DNA of 64,000 bases from Epiperipatus broadwayi (GCA_028023455.1 JAQFVV010012400.1:12471929-12535928); one strand, 5' to 3'; counted from the first letter of the stretch, positions 47,253-62,204 are shown. Program-made: numbers and translations. Notes: generated by a model from the letters alone, not told the origin.

Positions 47253-50200
47253 CAGATCAATAACTTCACATGAAATATCCATATTGATATACAGTGTGGA
47301 TATTAAGGATATCTACTATATAGTAACTGCATGGTTAATAGTTAAACAGCAAGTAGCTAAAAAAGCATTGAAAAGTTCATTCTAAAAAGGCAAATGGGCA
47401 ATGTAAAATCAAAAAAATTAATGTCTGTCACATTGATTTAGATTTCAAAAGCAAAATTATAATCAATGATACACCAATATCAATATAAATGACTAATGAA
47501 TCTGAAGAGTATCAAACAATACAAGGGCTATTATTAAGAAAAACATCATTACTTGCAATAGATTACTAATCAAATAGCACTCTAGTTAAGAAAGAGTTAA
47601 AGTACTATGCAGAGTAAAACAGTTAATTGGATTTATGTCAGCTAGTGCACAGCAATCTATTAGGCTTTGGTTATTTTAATCAATAAAGCTACACACTGCC
47701 TTTAGACAGCACCTCAAATAAGCCAAATCACAAATGGTTTATTCAATAAACTGGGTAAGTAGAAAACCCTGTCAGTATTTAGGCCTAAAAAGCATGGTTA
47801 TAAAAACAAAAAAATGGATAAATATTCAAATACTCTTTAAATGAACAAGAACATTGTTAACAGCAATAATCGTAAATGTAAAAAGCTTGCATACAGTGAT
47901 TATCTAGACTATGGATGGACAACACTACCGAGAAGTCAAATTTAATTAAAATCAAACAACAAATACCATGCAAAAGTAAAGAATTCATTAGATCTAATAA
48001 AAAATTTAGATGCTAAGAAAACTGCAGACCTAAAAAAACAGATGGCCATGAAAAATCCAGACCACATTTAAAATACAGTGGAAATAAAAAAGCCACATCT
48101 GATAAAGCCAGACCCAAACAGGATGAACACAGACACTAAGATGGACCAAGAAGATAACCTAAACATTCACCATCTTATCTTAAAAAGTATATGCTTCAAA
48201 CCTAGCTTTTGCCAGATGAAGGGAATGTAGTGAAGTCATCCTATTACAGCAGAACTTACGCTCGAGTAATAGACTTGTACTCACTATGATATCATCTAGA
48301 TCAGATCCAAGGTACAATACATTGATCACTGAAATATTACAATTAGAAGTGTCATAACTTGATCAATGAATCCAACAATTTACAGTGACATTCTAGATCT
48401 TATTTATATATAAATATCTACCTGTGAGGGAAATCATACAATGCAAGACAACTAACTGTCAGAGTCGAATGACACTATGCACATTGTTCTCAATATTGTA
48501 CATGAAGTTAGTCAAGCTCAATCATGGAGGTGGAAACTACTATCACCAATCAGTATCTGTGCATGAAGCAACCCACCTGTAGGCTAGAAATGTTACGATT
48601 TTAAATAGATCTGCATTTCTCTTAAATATTAGCAGTACACTGTAACAAAACTTGCATAATTCACCAATTGTAGCAGAGGTGAAATATACAGAATGTATAA
48701 ACATTTGTATATACTCTGTACAATATAAACCACAGCGTTTGTATCTATAAAATGTATTATGTTTACACATAATAAATATTTTCATATTTAGTTTGATAAT
48801 TTTATGATATTCTTAAATGGTCAGGGATATTACACAACAATCTAATATTAAATTGTAGTTAATAATAAAAAATATTTCAATAACAATAGTTCTCTTTTAT
48901 AAATAAATAAAATCACTCATTATAATAAAAAGCTTCTGTTCTTCAAAACAAATTAAAAATTTTTAACTTCAATTGAACCATCAAAAATAATTTTTTTAAT
49001 GTTTTATTTAGAACAGAAATTTTAAGCATGCACGCATTGTATTTGTACCTTGAAATTATTTCTGCTATGACATATCACTCCAGTGATTTATTATTCTATG
49101 CTAATGATAAGTTTAAAATAATGCCTCCAAGGTATGTGCAGATAAACTTAATAAATAAAATTTGGCCACACTTCCAGTGAGGACATTATTTTAAACAAAT
49201 CAGAAAATTAGAATAATATATCTCCATAGTTATATTTCATATCTTGTGCAATGTCAAAAAAAAATGAAGAAATATATTCATTATGGAAAAAAGAAAAAAC
49301 ACATTGTGAGGCTTTAATATTTTTGTGACTTTTTATTACAACACTTCATGCCATCAAAGCCATCCTTCCTTTTCCCAGCGCAATACAGCACTTTTTGTCA
49401 TCATAAACATCCAGCCCATGTAATACCAAATTTTAAATTTAAATTTTTTTATTTCTGATGATGGCTAGATATATTCATTATGGAGAAAGGAAAATCTGAA
49501 AAAGAACCCTGAAATATTTTTTAAATGAAGACTTTGTTTTTTTTAACCTAACAAAAAATGGTGAACTATTACATAAAGTTTTTGCTTTATCTAAACATGA
49601 TGAACTGTAAATTCAATCTAATATTTTAAATATTTTTTTAAACCAAAAATATATATAACGTTTTTGCAAATAAAAAAGTCACAAATTTATAAAGTTTTAG
49701 CTGTAAATGTATTCTTAAATATAACATTATATGATGTACAAATGTTGTGAAGGATAAAAGTTTGCATTTTTTATTTGAAATTTGGTATTACACATGATGG
49801 ATGTTTATGATGGCACAAACGGGTGTATTGTGCTGGGAGGGGGAAGTATGTTTTACATGGCAAAAAATGCCCAAACAAAAACTCACAAAAATGTACTTTA
49901 TTAAAAATATATATATATATATCTGTTTTATTTAGTATTGTAATGTGTTTTTTTCTTTTTCATACATCTCTCCATTTTGATATCACAAAATCACCCAGGT
50001 CAGCACATTCAGCATGTTTTCCAACTTGATGACATGTATATATGTAAAAGTTGGTAATATGTACATATTTTACATGGATTAGTCATGCCAGGATTCTAGA
50101 ATAACATAACATCATAAACAAAAACTTTAAATAATTATTATCAGACAAGAACCTCACTGGAGTAAGATGTCATAGCAGCAATAATACCAAAGTACCTTGT

Positions 50201-50849
50201 TATTAAGTAAAACAATTAACATTCATGTTTAATAATTAATCAATGACATTATTTCCTATAAATATAACTTAATGAACTTGACTTTATGTTTTCAGAAAAA
50301 AATGTAAAAATCTAATGGGCTAATGGAAGGGCTTACTTTTTATGTACATGAAAATGTAATTGCAGAAGCACTACTTTTTTTATTTTGGCTTTAACCAACG
50401 AAAATACAGTTATCATATAATTTATATCAATTAATAAAAAATTTCAATTTTTTGAAAAATTTTTTTTGTCATTACCATCAATTTCAATCTTATTAACACA
50501 TTGCAGTTTCCTGATTTGTATTTTTTCTTTACTTCAACACTCTATAAACTTTTTCTATTCATTTTAGGATTCAATTAACACTTCAGTTATTATTTTATTA
50601 CCATCTATACTAATGATATGTCTATTTCAATCCCTTAATTTTTTTTACGTTTTGTTTAATTTATACACTTTTAAGAAGCTTTGTCAATAATTGTGGTAAA
50701 ACAGTATTTTCCTGAACATTAAAATATTTTAATTGCTTTTTTGAATAAATGATATTTGCAACATACAAATTTCACATCTTTAACAAATCAACACCAGCAT
50801 TTTCAATCATTATCAATCCACTGCAGGATGAAGATTTCAGTTTAATCCA
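47251..50849. other. AT-rich spacer, unit III
   Basis: Counterpart of 1,650-5,189. The minus frame at 48,543-48,785 is shared with unit I only. No gene called. Confidence 0.55.
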
Positions 50850-53530
50850 TCTTTTCTAATCTCTAGCCCCTCTTCTCCACCTCACCTCAATACTCTTTTT
50901 TATTTCATTCATCTTTTTCACAATTGGTTATTTTTAGGTGTTTTACAAGTTTTTGCAATCCAGTTTAAGATTTCAACTGTCCATTTATTATCATTTATTC
51001 TAACAATATGTTCAGTCTAACTTTACTTCAGTCTTTTAATTCTTTCAGTGATATCTGTAACACCCATTTTTTCACTCATCCATGTATTTCATTTTTGGTT
51101 CTCTTCTTGTTACTCATATATATCTCTCCATACTTTATTGAGTGGTCTGAAGTCTCTGTATTGCTCTTCTGTTAAGTGTCCATGTCACAGATCCATACAT
51201 AAGAACTGGTAACAAACATTTATTTAAAAGCTTCCTTTTCAAACACTTAGACATATTTCATTTTAATATTGTTATTTTTACTACAAGCAGTTCAGTCAAA
51301 TTTAATTCTATGATTAATTTCATGAATTATGTTTCCATCTGTAGTAATAATGTGACCAAGATCTGTAATTGTTAACTTGTTTTAATTCATCATTACCAAT
51401 CTTTATTATTTATTTTGAGAAAATCTATTGAACACTACTTTGGATTTTTTAACATTTACCTTTCATCATACTTTATTACTTTCATCTCATAAATTCTTGC
51501 AACACTTCCTAAAGCTCTGAAGCATTATTTGCAAAAACAACTACATCATCTGCATGATAAATATGTCTTAAATAATCTTCATTTATTTTTATTCCTTTAG
51601 CTTCACATTTTAATCCACAAAGTACTTATTTTAAAACTGCTATAACACATTTTAGATATGGAGTCACCCTATCATACACCCTTCTTACTGTTATTTTTTT
51701 CAGTATCAGTATGTTATCTAATTGTTGATGTATCATTTTTATAAATATTCTTCAGAATTACAATATCCTGGGTTTATAATATATCTTGATGATCCAATGT
51801 TTTAATCACAGAAGAAATGCTTATAGAATCAAATGCCTTTTCACAATCTACAAATCAAAAGTACAATGGCTACTCATATTCATTGGTCTTTTTATAACTT
51901 CTCTCAATGTTTTGATATGATTTGCTCTACTAAATCCACTATTAGGTCCAGCTTGTTTTTCTTTGATTGATTAAAATTCAAAGTTCACTGTAGAGCTAAA
52001 TTGTAATTATTTTGGTAAAAATTTTGTTTACAACTGATGAAAGATTGATAGATCTGTAATTTTTTATATCTTCTTTATCACCTTTTAAAAATATTAATAC
52101 TGCATTCATTCTTGCAGTTAACTGTTATTTTTTTATAAGTTCAACATTTAGTATATAAGTTTGCCAAAAAAATTTTTATTTCTTCACCTGCTTTTTTTAA
52201 GATATTGATTATAATTCTATCATTACCTGGAAATTTTTTTAAAATTAAATTGCATAATTCCCTTCTCAATTTAAAATCCTGGGGAATACACAAGACATAG
52301 TTGTTGTAAAAGATGCTTTTCCTTGTTTTTTATTGCTATATAATTTTTGATGCAACTTTTTTTCACATTTCATGATGCCATTTCTTTTATGAGTAGTTTT
52401 GTGTTTTTTTTTATTGCAACAATAATTTTCTACCAATACCAAGATGTTGTTGTACATTCTTGAAAATTTTATCCTCTTCTATAGTTTGTCTTGCTAGTTC
52501 ACAATTATGATTTCTTATATCATTGTGAACTCTTTTTTTAATCATTTAACAAAATTAGAGATAATTAATTTTTCTTAATATGTCATTTATATAAATTTCC
52601 ATATTACTTTTTTTAAATTGTCACCTCAGTACAAATTTGACTGCTCAATTGCTGTATTTTGTATGATTAATCTTTGTTGCAGTTTTTAACTGTGTATCAG
52701 TTGTATTACTATTCATTTTGTTAAAATCTGAATTATGTTAAAAATCTGTTAATATTTGAAAACAATTTGCAATAAAATTTAAATTCATTGAAATGCTTCT
52801 GAAAGTTAGGAATATCAACTGTGAATACTGTTTCTTAATACTTTTTGTTTCTCTTGTTTTGCATTAACATGTATCTTATATCTCATTAATCACTTTCTGT
52901 GTGGAATTTATTAAAACAATCTTTTATTAGTTAAAATATAATTCAATTTTCTAGTACCTTTATTTGGATGCTTCCGTGTCCTGTCTCGTAAATTTTTTCT
53001 CAAAAAAAATTCATAATGTAACTGTTTTCTTTTCCTGCTATTTCAACAAATATAGGACCTCTCTCATATCTATCATCATGACCAAATATATCTATAATAT
53101 TTTCATCCTTTAATTGTTCAACAATTCTAGCATTATTGTCTTCTGTGATAATTTTAAAATGTTGTTTTATCTGATCAAAAGCTTTTTGTACATCCATATA
53201 AAAGACATCAACTTTATGATGACAATGAGAACTTATTGGATATAAACCTGAATTATCTGCATTGATATATGTTATTAAGTTGAATACCTAATCTTGACAC
53301 TCTGTCCGATAAACTACCAATCTTTACAATTTTGTTCTTTCACTTTTTATTTATAATGAACTCTTTTCCAGTTGTTATGTTCAATGTTTATTCTATTTTT
53401 TAAATTGTCTCATTATTTTTTTTTCTAACACTATAAAACTGAATGTTCCATTTAATATGAAGCACATATTATTCCAATTCTTGTAGTCTTCCTTGACTTG
53501 AATGTGATCTGCAATTATAAGTTCTTAAAT
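50850..53530 (-). mobile_element. Degenerate LINE, copy III
   Basis: Same element as 5,190-7,880. The endonuclease piece RYERGPIFVEIAGKENSY is readable at 53,000-53,197. The tract from about 52,541 to 53,285, inside this element, is nearly identical to unit II, while both sides resemble unit I. Confidence 0.75.
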
Positions 53531-54458
53531 AAAATGTCATTATCAAATTGTAGCCTGGGAATGCAATCAGGAGATTCTTAGAACTCTTGGCCTTTGGGGA
53601 CCAACTGCAGATTTGGCTGTGGAGTTTAATCTTCTGACAATAGGAGTCATGATTTATTTTTGTCTATCATTACTGTAAATATCTACTAAGAGAAAAAATT
53701 TCATTAGCTCAATACATTCATTCTGCCTTCAAAAAAATTCAACTCATTTCAGTTAAGAGATATCAGGCAATTAAGAACATAAACTACACTGTTTCTTAAC
53801 CTAATAAACTGATGAAGCCAGCTCATATATGTTGGTGAGCAGCTCATCCTTGTTTGTATCTAATATAACAGATCAAATGACAAGAATGTATGAAGTGGAT
53901 ACTAGAAATTTACCTTGCTAAGTTTATTTAAGGCCTTCATGAAAAATCAAAGGGTCTTCTTTCAGTTACTAGAAAATTCCTTTCTGCAGCTTTTTAACAA
54001 ATAACAATTGATAAATATTTTCCACACAATCCTATTACTTTTTAATAAGTTTCAAAAGTAAAAATAAATTTATAAACTATAAAAGAATTTACAAAAGAAT
54101 TCCATATCCAAGTAACATGAAAACTAAGAATATACATCTTATCTGTTTTTTGATTTAGTAGTTGTAGAAAATTTATATGAATTGTATATTTCTACAGATC
54201 TAATATCAAATTGTTAAATGCCGTACACTTTTTTCCATTTACCTCTCTGTCTTTCAAACATTAGTTTTGTAATACATTTTTTCTCAATTCTCTCCTGATG
54301 TCTATCAGCATTCCTTAATGTTAAACTGTTTTATTTGCTATTAAATATATTTTATGCTGTCTATAATTTTTTTTTCTTAAATAATGTCATAGCATATCAT
54401 TTTATTAGATTGGTAATACTTATAGGCTTCTTGTTTCATTTTTCAATGCCCCACTTTT

Positions 54459-54548
<90 letters not shown>

Positions 54549-55268
54549 TTACAAAATACATGTCTATATGAATGTAATATATTCACAGCATATATTGTGA
54601 ATAGCTAATGTTTGACATAATGTTTAAACTAAATTTTTATAATTGCTATTGAAGAGTATTATAAATTGATATTAAAATTAATAGATTTTTCACATTAAAG
54701 GTTATATCTTTATTTATATTTAAACTGCAAGTTAAAGTACATTAGGTAATAATGTTAGCAGCTCTTTTGATCTAACTTTATATAACAAACCTGTCCAGTG
54801 CTTGAGTTATTGCCATGTATGATCTACAATGTTTAATGTATATAAACCATAGTTGAAATGATCACTTGTATGTTAGTTATTCTTTGTGTGTAATATATAT
54901 ATATATATATTGAAAGCCTTACAGTAATGAAAATATCAATGAAATGTTACATTTATAAATAGTTACAGACATCAAATGCTCTTGTAATTAGTTATTCAGA
55001 AGACCACCTGTTCTTTAAACTTTAAAATTAGCTTTTGCATCCACTACTTTATTACCCCACTAAAGGACAAAAACATCTTAGACTAAGAGAACTAATATAA
55101 CAATTTTATTTTTCACTTATGTTAACATGTTTGTATAACTTTTATTTTAAAATGTCCCAGTATGAATAACCAATTTCTATAACCATCATTTAATTGATCT
55201 TTAATTAATAAGTCACTAGATATTGTAGTATTTTAACAAACATTAGTAATATATTTATATAAGAAATA
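53531..55268. other. AT-rich spacer with long TA run
   Basis: No gene. A TA microsatellite at about 54,463-54,545, broken once by TTAAAAG, is far longer here than at the matching places in unit I (8,821-8,836) and unit II (37,408-37,430). Confidence 0.65.
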
Positions 55269-57856
55269 TCATGAGCCACTGTCACTCATTTTACAACAAA
55301 TTTTAATTATTTCTTTAATTAATTTATTTACTTTCTTATTATTTTTGGTGCTTATTAATTGAAATATGTTTAAACCATCTAATTCTGAAATTTTGGAATA
55401 ATATATTTCAGGCTTTGCATGCATGACATTGGCTAATAACCATGCACCACATAACTGAACTTGTGAAGTTGAATCATTAATGAGAAGCTCAAAAACAAAC
55501 TTCAGAGATTCATATTGTCCATTGAATGTAGTAGTAGGCTGAGTATCATCTATTACATTTTCAATTTTCTCTAACATTTTTTCTCTTGAAGGATTACGCA
55601 CAGTCCATGCATCAGGACCATCAGATAGAAGATGTCCAAATAGTTTAATAATGCCATGTTTACAGATATCTTCTAAATCACTTATTTCAATCAAGATCAA
55701 TAAGAAAATCGAATCCATCATCTCTTGACAGAGAACTTTTACTTCAGAAATGTTATTCATTGTATGAATCATATGTTCTAAGCAATCGATGTCTTGTGAA
55801 AACAAATTATGAGTTGTTATAAAATGGTTCATACATCCATAATTCATTAGACTTACGCAATTACTTGGTTCCATTTCTGTTAACATAGACATTATATTCC
55901 AAATATATTCAATAAAACTGTAATATGATTCAAAATTCAAATAATAGTTTAAACATTGTTGTAAAACAAATATAAATCCTGACTTTCCAATTATGTTTTT
56001 GAAATTACTACAAGCCAATAAATCCCTTAGTATGTCAATAAAAGTCTCTTTTAATTTATCATTGGCAAACATTGATGTAATATTATAAAATAAGAAGAAA
56101 GCAAGTTTTTCAGGATTAATATTATTTTTAATATTAGCATCATATTGCTTAAGTAAATTAATAATGTCTTCTCTTTTAGAAATAACAGCTAGAGTCTTCA
56201 ACAAAGATATTATTTATAGCATTATGATCTAAAAGTATTTTAACACAAGTGTGGTTTTTATTTAAAATAGCAAAATAAAGTGCCGATAAACCCTGACCTG
56301 AATCATTGTTAGGATTTGCACCATTTTCCAAAAGACATTTTATGATAGAAGACTCAGTTGCCATCATTAATGGTGTAATTCTAAATCTATTCATAGCTTC
56401 AACATCTGCATTATATCTTAGAAGTATTTTGACTGCCTCTAAATGATTTTGAGAAACAGCAATATGAAGTGCTGTATCGCCATTTTCATTTATAGCATTA
56501 ATATTGTTATCCATTTGAAGATTTTCAATTTCTATAATTTGGTTACTTTGGCAAGCACAGTGTAATGGAGTGTTATTATTATTTTCAAATAGAGCATCAA
56601 GTTGACAGTCTATTTTAAACATTTCCATTTTAATAAAATTTTCTTGACTTTGAATTAATAATTTACTTTCAGCAATGTTTCGCCCATATTTCTCTTCTAC
56701 TTGTTTTAAAAGTTGTGATGTTGTTTCTAATTGTTTTTTTAATTCAATAAAATTATATGAGTTTTCTAATTCAAAACATAGATCAAAATTTTGAAACTTA
56801 TTGGTCATTTTGTTTACATCATCAATGACTTTTTGTGACTTTAAAAGTTTTGCCTCTAGTTCTTGTATTTTATCTAAAAACATTGATGTATTTAATTCAT
56901 CTTTTAAGCTGCAGAATTTATTATGCAAATCAGATGTAAGTGACTGAAAATCATTTATCATATTTTGATTTAATTGATGGACTTTTGACAAAGTAACATT
57001 TTTTTCTTGTTTTATCTTTTTGTTTACTTTCTTTTGGATAGCTTTTGTCTTAACATTAACAACTTCTTCTACGTTTCTCTGTTTTTTTTTTAATTCTTGA
57101 ATAGTTTGATTGAAATCATCTAATTTGCAATCATTTTCTTTTTCTATATATAACATCTTTGTTTTTAACTCCTCATTATTCATGTTTTTGAAATAAGTGC
57201 TCTCTAAAGATTTAAGTATCTCTCTCTGCTGCTGAATGCATGATTTACAGTTTATAAGCTCATTCTTTAAATACATAATATCTTCTTGATTTTTTATATC
57301 ACATCTAGCTAGTTCATTTCTTTTTACATCTGTAGATTCACATAGTTGTGTGTGCAACTGTGTTTCACTTGCCAATTCTTTGTTTAAATGATCTATTTTA
57401 TTATCAAATTGATAAATACATTCACTTGTTTCTTTTTGTATTTGATGTTTTTTTCCAATTTCTTTTTTCTTTGTAATACTTAAAAGTTCTGTCTTTTTTT
57501 ATACTGTTCCTTTATCAAATTAATATTTAAAGTATTCTCTCTAACAGTTTTTTTAGCTCTTCTAATTCCTTATGAAGTTCATCCTGTTTTGGTCTCTCCT
57601 CGACATTTATTATTACCGAATCTTTTAATTTTTCAAAACTTTTACCTTCACGCTTTTGACCAGCAATGCTTGATTCAACTTTTTTATCAATCAAAGTTAC
57701 TTCATTTTGTAATTTAAAGAGGGCAGAGAAAATATCACTGAATTTTATATTGTGTTCATTCATTTGTTTCTGAAATTTAAATAATTCGCTATTTACCTTT
57801 TCAGATGTTTCTATATTTTCTAAAACATCAGATCCTTGACTCTTTACGTTCTCCAT
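55269..57856 (-). pseudogene. Coiled-coil/ankyrin/ZYG11-ZER1-like protein, copy C, no transposon insertion
   Basis: The only copy not split by a retrotransposon, giving the true gene length of about 2.59 kb, or roughly 860 codons, without introns. The N-terminal module is at 57,856-57,527, coiled coil plus ankyrin at 57,375-56,210, and the armadillo-like region at 56,190-55,269. It shares the NNISEV, GPDAWTVRNPSR, GAWLLANV and SELDGL signatures. Three lesions: an A7 run near 57,550 where copy A has A8 (premature stop LLERIL), a second A7 run near 57,488 shared with copy B, and a small indel at about 56,195-56,215 between the last ankyrin repeat and the C-terminal part. The rest shows few stops, so coding constraint was recent. 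It could be a functional gene if the homopolymer lengths were sequencing errors, but the third lesion argues against that. Confidence 0.85.
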
Positions 57857-58289
57857 TTTGTCGAAGTAAAACTATATTTATTAATAAATTATGTTAATTA
57901 TGAACTTCATAAGATTAAAATTCATTTACTGATAAAAAATTACTAAAAGAGCATTAAATAATATTATCAAATTTGCAATTTGTATGAAATATAGATCTTG
58001 AGAATGAAATAAAATTACTAAACATTGTCATAAAAATTATCTGGAATTATTTGGTTTTTTTAAGCGCTCTATGAATAACCTCTTATTTTCTCACACGTAT
58101 TTTATATTTTTACTTTTAGGATAGCATAGGCAACACAAGCATTCATAGATTAAAAAAGACAGTATAATAATTTTATATTATGTTGACAATTATTATATTA
58201 TTTTGAATTTAGTTGAATATTTTATAAGTGGGCATGCAAGGCTTTGGTTCTTAAGTTGTATTTTGCAAGCCATTCTTCTTATAATCTGA
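57857..58289. other. Spacer with Merlin empty site
   Basis: AATTATGTTAATTA (near 57,888) is the uninterrupted form of the Merlin insertion site of unit I. The remainder aligns with 16,798-17,224. Confidence 0.75.
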
Positions 58290-59110
58290 TTAGCGATGAA
58301 TGGAATTTGTGAGCTCTATTTGGTCTTCTATTGATGTTGTGGGATGCATTATGCCTTCTCTTTTATTGAAGTCAAGAATCTCTCAGCCAGTATGCTCAGA
58401 AAAACCTGTAAGTCACCTCCCATCCTTTGCCAACCCTAAGTTTTCCCATATTCTTCTCTATTCTGTTCCATTCCATTTCCACAACATCTTTGCCCACTCC
58501 AAAACGTTTATATTTAGATCCCTCTTATCTTTTCCCAAACACAGTATAAAAACTAAAAACCACTTTTTGCATAATCACTTTGTTTATATTTATTCTCCCA
58601 CAACTTCATTCTTTGTACCTTTCTCTGCTTATAAGCATTTGCATTCAATTAGTAGATGGCTAATATTTTCCATGACTTCCTTACATAAATTGCAGACTAA
58701 ATCACCTACATTTCTCCATTTATGTGTATATTCTTTTGTTGCTAATGATTCTCTTTGAACCTTAAACAGTAATTTATTTTCCTTCCTCTTATCATAAATT
58801 AATTCAGACCAAATATTCTGTTTAATTTTATTTAAAAATAAACTTTTTTTACTCTTTATACTAGTTTCCCATATCTCCAACAGCCTATTTTTAATTAATG
58901 CATCAATTCTTCTATCCCATTGTTTGCCACAATAACACTCAATAATTCTGCTAACCCAATCATCCCATCTTTTGTATAAGTGTACTAACATAAAGTCTTT
59001 ATCTAAATCTTCTGCATATCATACTATCTTTCTCATCCATCTATTTGCCTGTCCTTTACTCATAACCCAATCAAATATTATTTTGGTTATCCTCTTACTA
59101 TCCATAAATT
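58290..59110 (-). mobile_element. LINE reverse transcriptase C-terminus remnant, copy III
   Basis: A 120-codon minus frame (58,629-58,991) ends in VCNLCKEVMENISHLLIEC, a CX2CX8HX4C motif of the type found at the C-terminus of many non-LTR reverse transcriptases. Upstream on the minus strand (59,110-58,990) comes degraded FDWVMSKG-QANRWMRK-like sequence, and downstream an open but stop-rich tail. The plus frame at 58,300-58,758 is its antisense shadow. It differs from the LINE at 50,850-53,530. Clade not determined. Confidence 0.6.
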
Positions 59111-59574
59111 GCAATCTATCAAACATCATCTTCTAAGGTGGGCAGTGCCATCCATTGAATTTTGAAGCTCCTGCCACAAATAGGCAATGAAGCTCCCAGC
59201 AAATAAAAATGTGAATGAATAAATAAATAAAATCTTTAATTTTTAATACAAGACAATAACATATACTGTATTTATTCTTATCTAAATAGTAAAATATAAA
59301 CTTTATGTATAAGAAGTTGCTTCAAATATCGGTTTTTTATTTTATTTTATTAATCCATAAGATGTATATTGTGTTGCTAATTAAAATAAGGTAGCTCAGT
59401 GTGCATCCAGGGCATACATTCAATTGATCAATCTTAGGGGTGCTTCTGAAAATAAGCGCACATGAAAGTATTGGTATTGATAATCTATTTTTAAACTCAA
59501 ATTGGTAATATTTATTTTTAAAATTTTTAAAAAAGAATTAATATATTTTGTTTATTCTGTTTTGATTGTCTATA
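59111..59574. other. Spacer with Penelope empty site
   Basis: Aligns with 18,030-18,460. Near 59,560 the sequence TTTTGATTGTCTATAT appears once, where unit I holds 1.38 kb of Penelope-like DNA. Confidence 0.7.
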
Positions 59575-60790
59575 TTGATATATACATATATTGCAAATGA
59601 AGTTTATTTTGAAAATTTGTAATTGTGTGCAGACTGTGTCTTGTTATTATTACATCCGCTACACTGTAGACTAGAAAATTTGCATATCAAATGTTAATGA
59701 ATGTAACTGAATTAAAACTATTCTAATTAATATATAGATAAAAATGGAAGTTGGGAATTAAAAACGGTGCACATGAGTTGAAAAATAATGAAGTTTTTAT
59801 CAAGAAAAAAGCAGAGCTACGTTAGAACCATATATGCTACACTAAATGCATAGAAATGTAGTCTGTCTGTTTAATTAAAAGACATTTAAAGTGATTAAAG
59901 AAGTTACGTGCCAGTTATCTTTAAGTAAAATAATTATGCATTAATGGACAAACCATGTTTAATGGACAATAACAAATACAATTTAAATGGAAACTCGAAA
60001 AACTATATTTATTATTTTATGTGTGTGAAAGGTAAATTATTCTCACATATAAAATTGTTATTAATATCTATTCCAGATGAAAGGAATATTTACTATGGTG
60101 GACTATTTCCATATCTGTCATTAAATGTTCAATGTCTAGAGAATTGTAATCTTTTCAAATATAAACAACTGTTTGGAATAACCCTGGATTTGCAGAAAAA
60201 TTTCAAACTTTATTTAAACTTTTCTGATACAAATACCTGTTAATAATAACACTATTATTGCTAACAATTGTTTATATTTAAAAAATTAAAAATGTTCTTC
60301 ACATTTTATATTTAATGATAGATGCTGGAAATAGACAAATATATTATCATGTCTAATGTACCATTATCGCAAATATTCAAGCTAATATAAAGGAATACTT
60401 GTTATTCATTATTATGTATTATTTTCATTAGAATTACCTTCATTTGTCAGCACAAATAAGCAAACTTGCTGAGTTTTAAAGTTTGTCTTGAGTCAACTGT
60501 AGAAATGAACAAGTTGTAAATTAATATTTAACCTGTATATTAACAAAAGAAACACAATAAGCATAATGATGGTAATGCTGACTCACAGTATTCATGAATT
60601 CGATACAAATACGTGGAACACATGTCTTATACATAGAGCACTATATGTCTATTAATAAAGTTGAAGATGACAAAGTAAAAGTGTCTATCTTTTTATTTTT
60701 TGCTAATAATGGCATTGTGGAGATAGCAAAACACATATTGTACTGGCCCATACTTCATGCAGAGTTATGCCTCTAATCTTGCATTGAGCA
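59575..60790 (+). mobile_element. Gypsy-3 left LTR and adjoining sequence, unit III copy
   Basis: Aligns with 19,861-21,170 with a deletion of about 180 bp that removes the LTR/internal boundary (unit I 20,775-20,949). Homology fades after about 60,790. The small plus-strand frames here (59,944-60,243; 60,594-60,776) fall within LTR and leader sequence and are not supported as genes. Confidence 0.7.
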
Positions 60791-62204
60791 TGAAGTGACA
60801 CAGATTGAACAGGGTATGAAATGGAAACCAATTTATCCGGTTGTCTGTACTCACAACCTATTGCTACTTCCAGCTAAACTGATAGAGAGAGAGAATTGGC
60901 AGAACCTTGCCAATTAAAAACTTTTTTGGTTAGTAAGTTTCTCAAATATTTAGGACCTATGGCAAGTACACATCTTTGAAAAATATTTATTAATAGCTTT
61001 TATGTGCCACTCCTAGGAAAGAATAAAAATTAATTTTTTTCCTTCTAAAAGGATATGCAATACCATAGGTACAGCAGAGCATGATAATAAGATCTAACCC
61101 CCCCCCCCAGTAGAGTGATATCCCATGTGGCCAGCTCAGGATTCTCTATGTCTAGGGTCTTCAATGGGTAAGTTAAATGGTTATTATAGATACATGATTA
61201 ATAAGGAAAGAGTACATTTTATCAAATAAAATAAAATAAACACAAACAAATTAGTCATCGTAATGAAATATTTATTGAAATCCTGATATCCACCGCTGGT
61301 TTATATTATAATGATGTAATAAACAAAATAAATAAGAATTTTTGTCACAAACCCATATATATTTAATGCATTGAAAATAGATGAAAATAAATGCAATTTT
61401 ACATGAATAAGAATAATAATAAACCCCTTCAACTATTTTCAATAGTTACTAATGAATGGAAATGGTCTGAGCTTTTCATCCCATAAATAAGTTGTACTTT
61501 ATGTGGTTTGAAATATGTCTCTCAGATAAAAGATTTTCGGTTATACAGACATATATTTCTATTCCAGACTTTAAACCTCATTTATTTAAGTAAATATAAA
61601 AAAAACTATGCATAAATATATTTGCAATATAAAATATTTTACTATATACCTAAGAGTAGCTTTCGTATTTTGCAGCATATCAATAAGACTGCATTAACTC
61701 GAATACCTTGGGGCATTCACACATGAAATGTGGTATCTATATGCCCTTCATGATAGATAAATTCTTATACATGAATATATGTGCAGTACAGTTATACACT
61801 CATAACTATTCTAAATATAATGTTATTAGTTGCCTTGATCATGGGAAATTTACAATGAATAAACCATTTGACATATGGATAAATATATTTTAGACATTCA
61901 ACATGAAGTGTCATGTTTACTGAATTTTTACAAGTGTATCTGTGCATATATACACATGTATATTTACGTATGAAAATTTTCAGAAGTAACAACAAGAAGA
62001 AAAACAAAAAACAAAAAAATGATTGCAACCTTTGTTGAAAATTACTGGAATTTGGAATGAAAAAATGAATCAAAATATTTAAGTAAAAGCTATATCATTA
62101 TACCTGTAATAACCATAGAATCCAATACATGAGAGAGACATCCTCTCTTTTTTTTCTTTTTTTAAAAAGTGAATAATAAAAAAAAATAGAAATAATTTCC
62201 CATT
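60791..62204. other. AT-rich sequence, no gene
   Basis: Outside the duplicated units. It contains a run of 11 C (61,098-61,108), which is striking in this AT-rich setting. I see no supported frame. Confidence 0.5.

Larger units (their letters stand above)
45656..60790. repeat. Segmental duplication unit III
   Basis: Follows unit II directly. Very close to unit I over its first 4.5 kb. It lacks Gypsy-1, the Merlin element and the Penelope-like insertion and so shows their empty sites. A tract near 52,541-53,285 follows unit II instead of unit I. The right end, where homology to 21,130-21,170 fades, is approximate. Confidence 0.9.

Noticed and set aside
1-60790. Units I and III as unmerged haplotypes of one locus
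   Set aside because: Not fully excluded, but the gene regions differ by several percent, the mobile-element content differs, and unit II directly abuts unit III. True tandem duplication is more likely.
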